From Streptomyces sp. NRRL WC-3549 (GTDB lineage: Bacteria > Actinomycetota > Actinomycetes > Streptomycetales > Streptomycetaceae), in assembly GCF_000721935.1 (NCBI RefSeq), contig NZ_KL585394.1:279576-298193 (forward strand): a stretch of 18,618 nucleotides of DNA, read 5' to 3'. Each line of letters starts with the position of its first letter. Position 1 is the first letter of the stretch. Made by a program: the position numbers and the translations under genes. This document shows positions 7,165 through 14,293 of this stretch, in pieces. The notes below the pieces were generated by a model. That model was given only the letters and a program-made list of their open reading frames with translations, did no database searches and was not told the DNA's origin.

Positions 7165-9796
7165 GCCCGACCCTTCCGCACGGCTCAGTCCGCACCTGAT
7201 CGTGCCCTGGGAGGCCGCTACCCTCACGCCGCGCTCCGAGGCTCCCGGCGGGAGCGGTCCGAACCTGGTTCAGCACACGAACCGGCAGAGGCACGCAGAC
7301 GCGTTGGTGGACGGGCTGGAGACGGCCCGCCGTGAGGCAACCCAGCTCGTGCAGCAGACGCCCGAGAACCGTCAGCCTGACGGTTTCGCGGTGCGTATCG
7401 AGGCCGCTCGCGATCACTCTCTGAGTTTGGATCGTCTGGACGCATCCGGTCTGACGCTCATGAGCAGCCACCCGCAGACCGAGAACACTCGGCAGGATGC
7501 ACTGGTCTGGATCCCCTTCGACAAAATCGCCTCGTTCAGCCAGCGGATCGCCGACTTCACGGACAACACTCCTGGCGGCAACCCTAAACAGGCCGTGCTG
7601 GTGGCCAATATGGAACAGATCCAGCGGGCTCTGCTGGAGCACCTCTGGCAGGAGCGGCAGGGAATGCCGCCGCTGGACGATGAGCGGTGGTGGGAGTTGT
7701 GGTTCGATCCGCGGATCTCGCCGACGGCGGTTGACAGTTTGCGTGCGCTGGCCGAAGAGCGTCGCTGGCGGGTCAGTGAGCGGGCTATCCATGTCGGGGA
7801 ACATCTGGTGGCCCACGTCGCGACGACCGGCAACGAGCTGGCGTTCCTGTTGGCCACGAACGCCTGCCCTACCGAGATCCGTAGCCCTACCTTCGCCGAG
7901 GGCCTCTACGCCGTCGACCGCGAATTCCGCGTCGACCTCGTCAAGGATCTCGCCGCGCGCATCGAACCGGCCGCCCCAGAAGCCCCGGCGGTATGCATCC
8001 TGGACACGGGGATAGCTCAGGAGCACGCCCTGCTCAAGCCCGCGTTGCACGAGCGCGCCTACAGCGTGCTTCCTGGCAGCACGCCGGCCGACCGCATCGG
8101 GCACGGCACGCAAATGGCCGGCCTCGCCCTTTTCGGGGACTTCGCCGCAGCCCTTGAATCACAAGGTCCCGTCGTCCTCGGTCACGGCCTTGAGTCCGTG
8201 AAGATCCTCAACGACGCTCACACACCCCACGCGTCCCCGCGCACTTGTGCGGAGACCACCGCGAACGCGGTCGCGACCGCTGAGATCGGCAACGGGAGCC
8301 CCGCACCGTCCGGGCGGGTCTTCTCGATGGCCGTCACCCGGCAGTCCGGGGAAGGGGAGAACGGCGTAGACGGCACCGCGACCCTGTGGTCGGCCACCCT
8401 GGACGCCCTGGCGGCAGGCACGGCCGTCACCGTCCGGGATGACCGGATCGAGTTGATCGGAGCGCCCGATCCTGAAGCGTCACGCCTGATCATCGTGAGC
8501 GCCGGCAACATCCGCGGTCCTGTCCCCCACCAGATGCGCCGCGACGACGGCACTCTGGATCCGCTGGTTCTGTGCGACCTGTCGCGCATCGAGGAACCCT
8601 CCCAAGCGCACAACGTACTCACCGTCGGGGCGTGCACGCATATGGATGCCGTCCCCGATTCTGCCCTGTTCAGCGGATTCCGTCCGCTGGCCGCCCCCGG
8701 TTCCCTGTCCCCCTTCAGCCGGACATCGGTGGCGCTGACCAACGGCTCCATCGCCAAGCCTGACATCGTTCTGGAGGGCGGCAACATGCTTGTCGCCCCC
8801 GACGACAGCATCCTGGACCCACACGATCTGGTAAGCGTGGCGACCACCCACCACGACCCGGCGCGTCAGCTGACCTGGACGAACGCCACGAGCGCTGCCA
8901 CGGCCCAGGCGGCTGCGCTCGCCGCCACGGCGATGAGTACCTACCCCGGGCTGCGGCCAGAGACTGTTCGCGCCCTTCTCGTGCACGAAGCCCAGTGGAC
9001 CCCTGCCATGGAGAAGGGCCTGTTTAAGAAGACCGGCGCCCCCAATCTCGGCAAGGGCGACATGATGCGACAGGTAATCCGCCGGTACGGATGGGGCATG
9101 CCCACCGCCGAACGCATCCGCAGCAGCGCCTCGAACGCCGTCACGATGATCATCCAGAACACTCTGGTGCCGTACAAGGTCAAGGGCGGTCAGGTTCGCC
9201 TGGCCGAACTCAAGTTGCACGAGCTGCCCTGGCCCCTGGAGCAACTGCGCGACCTGGCCGAGACCACCGTCGACCTGCGCGTGACGCTCGCCTACATGAT
9301 CGAGCCCAACCCCGGCCGACGCGGCATGCTCGGCCGCTACAGCTACGCATCCCACGGCCTACGCTTCGCCATCAAGGGCTCCACCGAATCCAGCGACTCC
9401 TTCCAGAGGCGACTGGCCGAACAGGCCGAACACGAAGGCGACGGCCTTGGCAACCCCAAGGCGTTCGAGTCCAACAGCAAGTGGCTGGTCGGCCCCCGGG
9501 CCCGCAACCTCGGCTCGCTGCACGCGGACATCTGGCGCGGATCGGCAGCCGAACTCGCCGACTGCGGCATGCTCGCGGTCTACCCTGTCGGCGGCTGGTG
9601 GAAGGCAAATAAACGCAAGGACAGGATCGGCCTGCCTGTCAGTTACGCCCTCCTGATCTCCTTGAGAACACCGGAGATCACCACCGACCTGTACACCCCC
9701 ATCGCCGCACAGCTGGGAGTTCCGGTAGAGGTCACGCCAACCGCCCAGACCGAGATCACGAACGGCATTCCAATTCAGATGCAACTCGGCTGGTAA
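7136..9796 (+). CDS. Subtilisin-like S8 serine protease, IetS-like
   Basis: An 886-residue protease. The triad is Asp290 (VCILDTG), His323 (GHGT) and Ser586 (NATSAATA), with oxyanion Asn458 (VSAGN). The Ser motif departs from the usual GTSxA in having Ala before Thr. There is no signal peptide or membrane segment, so it should act in the cytosol, unlike most subtilases. Residues 1-280 are a long N-terminal region with no recognised fold; residues about 620-886 are a C-terminal region that includes KGGQVRLAELKLHELPWP and could bind substrate or the ATPase. ATG 7136 has GGAAG 6 nt upstream and lies inside the ATPase gene; ATG 7157 lacks a ribosome-binding site. The overlap means both proteins are made together, as suits a toxic protease and its controlling ATPase. 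The intracellular target is unknown. Confidence 0.88.
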   Translation: MSGTPPAMPEPDPSARLSPHLIVPWEAATLTPRSEAPGGSGPNLVQHTNRQRHADALVDGLETARREATQLVQQTPENRQPDGFAVRIEAARDHSLSLDRLDASGLTLMSSHPQTENTRQDALVWIPFDKIASFSQRIADFTDNTPGGNPKQAVLVANMEQIQRALLEHLWQERQGMPPLDDERWWELWFDPRISPTAVDSLRALAEERRWRVSERAIHVGEHLVAHVATTGNELAFLLATNACPTEIRSPTFAEGLYAVDREFRVDLVKDLAARIEPAAPEAPAVCILDTGIAQEHALLKPALHERAYSVLPGSTPADRIGHGTQMAGLALFGDFAAALESQGPVVLGHGLESVKILNDAHTPHASPRTCAETTANAVATAEIGNGSPAPSGRVFSMAVTRQSGEGENGVDGTATLWSATLDALAAGTAVTVRDDRIELIGAPDPEASRLIIVSAGNIRGPVPHQMRRDDGTLDPLVLCDLSRIEEPSQAHNVLTVGACTHMDAVPDSALFSGFRPLAAPGSLSPFSRTSVALTNGSIAKPDIVLEGGNMLVAPDDSILDPHDLVSVATTHHDPARQLTWTNATSAATAQAAALAATAMSTYPGLRPETVRALLVHEAQWTPAMEKGLFKKTGAPNLGKGDMMRQVIRRYGWGMPTAERIRSSASNAVTMIIQNTLVPYKVKGGQVRLAELKLHELPWPLEQLRDLAETTVDLRVTLAYMIEPNPGRRGMLGRYSYASHGLRFAIKGSTESSDSFQRRLAEQAEHEGDGLGNPKAFESNSKWLVGPRARNLGSLHADIWRGSAAELADCGMLAVYPVGGWWKANKRKDRIGLPVSYALLISLRTPEITTDLYTPIAAQLGVPVEVTPTAQTEITNGIPIQMQLGW

Positions 9797-9893
9797 GTGA
9801 TCAATCGAGGCCAGCATCTAGCTTTCATCTCAACCCAACCAGTTCCCTCCCTAAACTTTCACGCGACGAGAGCGCAGACACCGGGGTGGGACG

Positions 9894-10307
9894 ATGCAGC
9901 AGACCGTACGACTGGAACTTCTGGGGCTTGCCGACACAGACGATGACGAGCTGCTGCGCCTTGGAGGCCAGCTGCGACGCTCAATCCAGGAGTTGGACGT
10001 ACTGGACGTACGAGCCGGGCACTCTACGGATCAGATCTCGAAAGGGGCAAAGAGCAGCGAGCTGCTCGTTCCTGGATCGCTTGTCGTTACGGCCGCTTCC
10101 CTTACTCTGCGTCAGGTTCTCCTGCTCGCCAACACATGGTTGAAGAACCGACCTGTGCGCGGCATCAAGGTGGAGTTGGAAGGCCATGTGATCGATTTGA
10201 CTGATGCCTCGGCTGCCGAGCGGACTCGTTTGATCGATATTTTCCTCGCTCACCGCGAGGTTCCAGGCGATGGCCACTCCGAAGAGCGCTCCGCCGAGCA
10301 GTCCTGA
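9894..10307 (+). CDS. EACC1-like effector-associated small protein
   Basis: A 137-residue soluble protein. It matches the layout of the effector-associated constant component EACC1: a beta-rich N-terminus (VRLELLGL), an acidic helix (LRRSIQELDVLDV), a Lys/Ser/Pro-Gly segment (KGAKSSELLVPGSL), a hydrophobic helix ending in WLKNRP, a strand pair IKVELEGHVIDL, then a helix ending FLAHR. EACC1 proteins occur next to caspase-like and other protease effectors in bacterial conflict systems and are thought to link sensing to the effector. The next gene is exactly such a caspase, which raises confidence. The gene starts 97 bp after the protease gene in a locally AT-richer stretch, so it may have its own promoter. 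A G-rich run (9883-9890) precedes ATG 9894. The assignment rests on pattern and context; I could not run a profile search. Confidence 0.68.
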   Translation: MQQTVRLELLGLADTDDDELLRLGGQLRRSIQELDVLDVRAGHSTDQISKGAKSSELLVPGSLVVTAASLTLRQVLLLANTWLKNRPVRGIKVELEGHVIDLTDASAAERTRLIDIFLAHREVPGDGHSEERSAEQS

Positions 10308-12147
10308 CACTATGACCGCTCAGCCGATCGGCAACGGAAACCGCGGGGCTCTGCTCATCGGTACAGGGACATACGATCACCCAGAACTACCAGCGCTACG
10401 TTCACCCGAGGTGGACTGCACTCGCCTCGCCACCTTGCTGCGTGACCCAAAAATCGGCGCATTTGAGGTACAGACACTCATTGATGCCGACCGCGCCGCG
10501 TTGGAACGGGCAATCGGAGAGTTCTTCCTCAACGCTTGGGGCGACGACGTACGTCTCCTATACCTCTCTGGTCACGGGATCGTAAGTCGCAACGACAAGC
10601 TTTACTTTGCCATCCGCCAGACGGATCCTGACCGACCCACCTATACAACGATCTCTGCGACATTCATCCACGAGGTCATAGACGATTGCCGTGCTCGAAG
10701 CATCGTCGTGATCCTCGACTGCTGCTACAGCGGCCTCTTCCTCTCAGGGGCTAAGGGCGAGGAATCAGCACGATTCGAGGAGGCCCTGGCCGGGCAGGGC
10801 CGTGTCGTCATCACCGCTGGTACAAGGTCACAGAGAGCCTGGGAAGGGGAGCATTACGACGCCGAGACACCTGCACCATCTCTCTTCACCGGGGTGCTCA
10901 TCGAAGGTATTTCCACCGGCGCTGCCGATCTCAACGGCGACGGTGTAGTCACCCTCCAGGAACTCTACCGATATACCTGCGAGCGTCTCCACCGGGAGGG
11001 GGCCGCTCAAACCCCTCGCATGGGCGGCGAAATGCAGTACGACATCGCGCTCGCCAAAGTGCGAAAACAACAAAAGCCGCGGGCCTCGCTACCAGACCGT
11101 ACGGGCAGCCGGACTCGCACGTCTGCCGGTTCCCGAGCGCAGCGTAAGCCTGAGCCTTGGAAAGCCCCAGCAGCCCTCGGACCTGCTCGCCAGCCCATCC
11201 TGTCCGCCGGCGTGCTTGTGGTGCACGAGCCATACAAGCTGCATGCGATCGACCTCGAATCCCGACAGCGGTTGCCCCTGATCAAGATGTGGTACCCAGG
11301 TAACCCTGCCCTATATGGGGGCGCGGCATACTTTCCCGGCAAGGGCAGTTACTTGCAAATGAATGACCTTCGGACCGGGAAGCACCGAGCGTCACACCCA
11401 GTCGCAATCCGCGACGGGTTGCTAGGCGTTTCGCAGGACGTGCTGTACGCAACTGCTCAGGACGGCACGCTGCACGCCTTTGTCCCGTCGACGCTTAGGC
11501 TCCTCTGGTCGGTTACCACAGACGGACTTACCGCCACTTCCCCACCGCAGACGGCTGCCAAATGTGCACTGTTCACGGCTGCGGTACCCCCAATTACCGG
11601 CGCGGCAGCGAGTTTTAGCGGAGATCGCATGGTGGCTGTCACCGACGGGAGGGTGGCCTGGTCTTACCAGGCCGATGCCCCTCTATCTCCGGATTGGGCT
11701 GCCACGGACAACGGAATTTACATGGCCTTGCAGCCGGAGAAATCTCTCTCGTGTCAGCGAATCGTGGCGGTGAACCCTGAGAACGGACGGCCGCTCTGGT
11801 GGTTCGATACCAAAGCGCTCCTAGCATCGACTCCAGTCGCCACCGACGAGGTGCTGCTCTTCGGTGACATGGAAAACCGGCTTGTGGCTCTGGACACTAA
11901 TACTGGAACCGTGCTCTGGGAGAAGAAGACCGACGGCCGCCTCCTCAACCGACCGGCTGTTGAGGGTGGCACTCTGTTCACAGCCGACCGCGCCGCGAAG
12001 CTGGTCAGGTGGAACCTGCTGACAGGTCGAAAGATCCGATCCTATGACCTCCTTTTGAGTCCAGACCGTCAAGGGTTCCCCACGATCAGCGACGGCGTCG
12101 TGTACGCGACTGGCGCCCGAGGTGACCTACACGCTCTGCCCGTATGA
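10270..12147 (+). CDS. EACC1-associated caspase-like protease with PQQ-type beta-propeller
   Basis: A 625-residue protein. Residues about 24-265 are a C14 caspase-like domain: strand RGALLIGTGTYDH, catalytic His102 in YLSGHG, and Cys152 in VILDCCYSG. At 220-231 sits DLNGDGVVTLQE, a textbook EF-hand loop, suggesting calcium binding. Residues 265-305 are a basic linker. Residues about 306-625 contain repeated strands such as LHAIDLESRQ, LVALDTNTGTVLWEKK and VVYATGARGDLHALPV, typical of PQQ-like beta-propeller blades and likely a sensor or binding platform. No signal peptide or transmembrane segment is seen, so a cytosolic suicide protease is the likely role. ATG 10270 has GCGAGG upstream and overlaps the EACC1-like gene by 38 nt. 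ATG 10312, 4 nt after that gene's stop, gives 611 residues and retains the whole domain. The gene is visibly less GC-biased at third positions than the flanks, suggesting transfer. Confidence 0.88.
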   Translation: MATPKSAPPSSPDTMTAQPIGNGNRGALLIGTGTYDHPELPALRSPEVDCTRLATLLRDPKIGAFEVQTLIDADRAALERAIGEFFLNAWGDDVRLLYLSGHGIVSRNDKLYFAIRQTDPDRPTYTTISATFIHEVIDDCRARSIVVILDCCYSGLFLSGAKGEESARFEEALAGQGRVVITAGTRSQRAWEGEHYDAETPAPSLFTGVLIEGISTGAADLNGDGVVTLQELYRYTCERLHREGAAQTPRMGGEMQYDIALAKVRKQQKPRASLPDRTGSRTRTSAGSRAQRKPEPWKAPAALGPARQPILSAGVLVVHEPYKLHAIDLESRQRLPLIKMWYPGNPALYGGAAYFPGKGSYLQMNDLRTGKHRASHPVAIRDGLLGVSQDVLYATAQDGTLHAFVPSTLRLLWSVTTDGLTATSPPQTAAKCALFTAAVPPITGAAASFSGDRMVAVTDGRVAWSYQADAPLSPDWAATDNGIYMALQPEKSLSCQRIVAVNPENGRPLWWFDTKALLASTPVATDEVLLFGDMENRLVALDTNTGTVLWEKKTDGRLLNRPAVEGGTLFTADRAAKLVRWNLLTGRKIRSYDLLLSPDRQGFPTISDGVVYATGARGDLHALPV

Positions 12148-12162
12148 GCTCCTTGGCGCGAC

Positions 12163-12189
12163 AGCCCTCAGGGGCCGGCTTGAAGGGCT
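12163..12189 (+). terminator. Weak hairpin after the caspase gene
   Basis: AGCCCT (12163-12168) pairs with AGGGCT (12184-12189); two further pairs form if one base bulges. It starts 15 nt past the caspase stop and lacks a U-tract, so it is only a candidate terminator of the defence operon. Confidence 0.3.
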
Positions 12190-12196
12190 GACGCCG

Positions 12197-12224
12197 TGGC
12201 CAACGCGTGGCCAACAGCAGTCAG
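12197..12224 (+). repeat. Direct repeat R2, right copy
   Basis: TGGCCAACGCGTGGCCAAC (12197-12215) is identical to 5888-5906, and the trailing GCAGTCAG is shared after one extra A. The preceding bases (GGCTG, then a short gap) also resemble the left copy. It lies 50 nt after the caspase stop. Confidence 0.6.
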
Positions 12225-12333
12225 GAACAGGCAGAAACACCCAGATGGAGGCCGATCTAACCAGTAGCCTAGAGCCTCCACCATCGGCACTAAAATGCCT
12301 GGTCAGGGGGCTTTCTAGCGGCCATCCCGGCCA

Positions 12334-12354
12334 GGGGTGGCGGCCCCGGTCGTC
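12334..12354 (+). repeat. 21-bp direct repeat R1, right copy
   Basis: An exact copy of 5814-5834 in the same orientation. About 75 bp further on (12409-12420) lies TGACCAACGCGT, resembling R2. The left copy has R2 74 bp after R1, so a diverged unit of roughly 90-100 bp may be duplicated on both sides of the module. Confidence 0.65.
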
Positions 12355-12622
12355 GTTCCAACACCTGGTCGCTTGGCCAGGCGCTTTGTGGATCAGCCGG
12401 CCTGTCCGTGACCAACGCGTCAGGGAATTCCTCCGGGTGTACGCGTTCTTGAACGTTGGACACCCCAGTGACCAGCGCTTTCCGGAGCTCACCTGACCTG
12501 TCTGCGCTCAGTCACCTCGTGACCTCAGGACAAGCTCCTGGCACTGCCGTTCGGCACCAGAGGCCGCCGACGCGGAGAGCCTGTCCACCAGCGCGACCCA
12601 GGCGTCTCCGACGCCCAGAACC

Positions 12623-13840
12623 ATGGCGAACGATCACCGGACAGCAGCCACTAGAGTGCCCAGCGTGAACACCGCGCCTCAGCCGACGCCTGTCTTCCGC
12701 CTGATCGTGACGGGAGGCGGAACCGGCGGCCACACCTACCCCGCTCTCACCGCGATCCGTACCCTGCAGGCACGGCTGGCCGCTTCCGGCCGCACCCTCG
12801 ACGTCCTGTGGATCGGCACGGCGGGGGGCCTGGAGGCCCAGGTCACGAGCGCAGAGGGCATCCCGTTCACCACCGTGGCCACGGGTAAGGTCCGGCGTCA
12901 CGCGAACCCGCTGAAGATGGTGTCGCCCGCCAACGTCCGGGACATGGCACGTGTGCCGCTCGGGGCCGCCCAGGCGCGCAGCGCGGTCTCCGCCTTCCGG
13001 CCGCACGTCGTCCTCGCCACGGGCGGTTACGTAGCCGTGCCGACCGGGCTCGCCGCGCGGATGTGCCGGGTCCCGCTGGTCGTGCACGAACAGACCGTCC
13101 GCCTCGGCCTCGCCAACCGTAAGCTCGCCGGCTCCGCCGCGCGGATCGCCGTGTCCTCGGAGTCGACCCTGCCGCTTCTGCCGGAGAGCGTGCGGTCGGT
13201 GGCGGTGGTCACCGGCAACCCCGTACGACCTGAGGTCCTGACCGGCCACCCGGACAAGGCCGCGACCGCGCTCGGCCTCCACAGCTTCGACCGGCGGCTG
13301 CCGACCGTATACGTCACCGGCGGAGCGCAGGGCTCACAGCAGATCAACGACGTGGTCGGCGGCGAACTGCCGTGGCTCCTGGAGCGCGCCAACGTGGTGC
13401 ACCAGTGCGGCCCGGCCCACCAGGAGGCGCTGTCCGCGCGCGCGGCGGGACTTCCGGCCTCCCTTGTCGCCCGGTACCACCTCACTCCGTTCGTCGGACC
13501 GGAGCTGCCGGACGTCTTGGCCTTGGCCGATCTCGTGATCTCCCGCAGCGGTGCGGGCACCCTGGCCGAGCTGACCGCCCTCGGCAAGCCCGCCGTATTC
13601 ATCCCGCTCGCCACGGCGGCCGGGAACGAACAGGCCCACAACGCCCGCCACCTGGAGGAGTCCGGGGCAGCGGTCGCCCTCCTCGGCGAGGTCTCCGGCG
13701 GCCACCTGCGCGAGGCGGTCGGCCCGCTCCTCGACGATCCGGCGCGCCGGGCCACGATGGCCGCGGCAGCCAGGGCACATGGGCGCCCGGACGCTGCAGA
13801 AAGGCTCGTGGACGTGATCCTGTCCGCAGCGTCCCAGTAA
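12623..13840 (+). CDS. MurG-like glycosyltransferase
   Basis: A 405-residue GT-B glycosyltransferase of the GT28/MurG type. MurG itself adds GlcNAc to lipid I at the inner face of the membrane. Visible features are the N-terminal GGGTGGHTYPAL (31-42), VVLATGGYVAVP (129-140), VVHEQTVRLGLANR (153-166), TGGAQGSQQIN (232-242), and the donor-site block SRSGAGTLAEL with AGNEQAHNA (333-341). Thr158 replaces the Asn of the usual HEQN motif, which hints at an acceptor other than lipid I. Chromosomal murG normally lies in the division and cell-wall cluster, so this is a paralogue. ATG 12623 has no ribosome-binding site. GTG 12665, in frame and 7 nt after TAGAGT, is an attractive leaderless start giving 391 residues. 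It converges on the phosphatase gene with an 18-bp gap. Confidence 0.82.
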   Translation: MANDHRTAATRVPSVNTAPQPTPVFRLIVTGGGTGGHTYPALTAIRTLQARLAASGRTLDVLWIGTAGGLEAQVTSAEGIPFTTVATGKVRRHANPLKMVSPANVRDMARVPLGAAQARSAVSAFRPHVVLATGGYVAVPTGLAARMCRVPLVVHEQTVRLGLANRKLAGSAARIAVSSESTLPLLPESVRSVAVVTGNPVRPEVLTGHPDKAATALGLHSFDRRLPTVYVTGGAQGSQQINDVVGGELPWLLERANVVHQCGPAHQEALSARAAGLPASLVARYHLTPFVGPELPDVLALADLVISRSGAGTLAELTALGKPAVFIPLATAAGNEQAHNARHLEESGAAVALLGEVSGGHLREAVGPLLDDPARRATMAAAARAHGRPDAAERLVDVILSAASQ

Positions 13841-13858
13841 CAGCGCGACCCGCAAGGG

Positions 13859-14293
13859 CTACGTGATCCGTCCACCGGTATGGAGGGCGGTGCCGGCTTC
13901 GATGAGCACAGCGCACTCATGGAACGCAGCATCGTCCTGGCCCATCGGGTCGGGCACGTCCCGGCCGGGCAGGTAGAGGCGCAGTTTGTTCTCGTTCTCC
14001 GGACCGTAGACGGCCCGGAGGGTGGCGAGAACGGAGGCGTCCATGGCGAGTACCGTGTCCGCCCAATCCAACATGTCCAGGCTGGTCTGCTGAGCACGGT
14101 GGGCGGTGAGGTCATAGCCCAGCCGCCCGGCGGCGTTGATCATGGCGGAATGAGCCGGCTGGTCCTGCCACTTGCCGATCAGCCCGGCTGAGCGAACGGC
14201 CATACGTGGTCCACCCCGTCGAGCGAGAGCAAGCTGAGCGAAGGGGCTACGGCAGTAGTTCCCCAGACACACAACGAGCAGATTCGACATCAT
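13859..14293 (-). CDS. Low-molecular-weight protein tyrosine phosphatase
   Basis: A 144-residue phosphatase of the LMW-PTP/arsenate-reductase fold. The N-terminal P-loop VCLGNYCRSP carries nucleophile Cys9, Arg15 and Ser16 (CX5RS), and Asp115 in VPDPMG is the expected general acid. Length is normal for the family. ATG 14293-14291 overlaps the aminotransferase stop in an ATGA arrangement, so it is the last gene of a coupled three-gene operon; a second ATG follows directly. Such enzymes often sit in polysaccharide or glycan clusters, where they reset a bacterial tyrosine kinase. No such kinase is in the window, so the substrate is unknown. It could also dephosphorylate a small molecule of the sugar pathway. 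Confidence 0.9.
   Translation of the reverse strand: MMSNLLVVCLGNYCRSPFAQLALARRGGPRMAVRSAGLIGKWQDQPAHSAMINAAGRLGYDLTAHRAQQTSLDMLDWADTVLAMDASVLATLRAVYGPENENKLRLYLPGRDVPDPMGQDDAAFHECAVLIEAGTALHTGGRIT

Larger units (their letters stand above)
12148..12622. other. Gene-free region downstream of the caspase gene, rich in repeats
   Basis: This stretch holds a small hairpin just after the caspase stop, a second copy of repeat R2, a second copy of repeat R1, and a degenerate R2-like site. Short open frames on both strands have no ribosome-binding site or familiar sequence. No tRNA-like fold with a GGTTCGA loop was seen. TAGAGT at 12652-12657, just beyond the region, could be the -10 box of the glycosyltransferase. 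Confidence 0.55.

Noticed and set aside
12127..12492. A 121-codon minus-strand frame after the caspase gene
   Set aside because: It overlaps the caspase 3' end and both repeats, has no ribosome-binding site and no familiar sequence.
12420..12622. A tRNA gene as integration target beside the right-hand repeat
   Set aside because: No cloverleaf with a GGTTCGA-type T loop could be traced on either strand.
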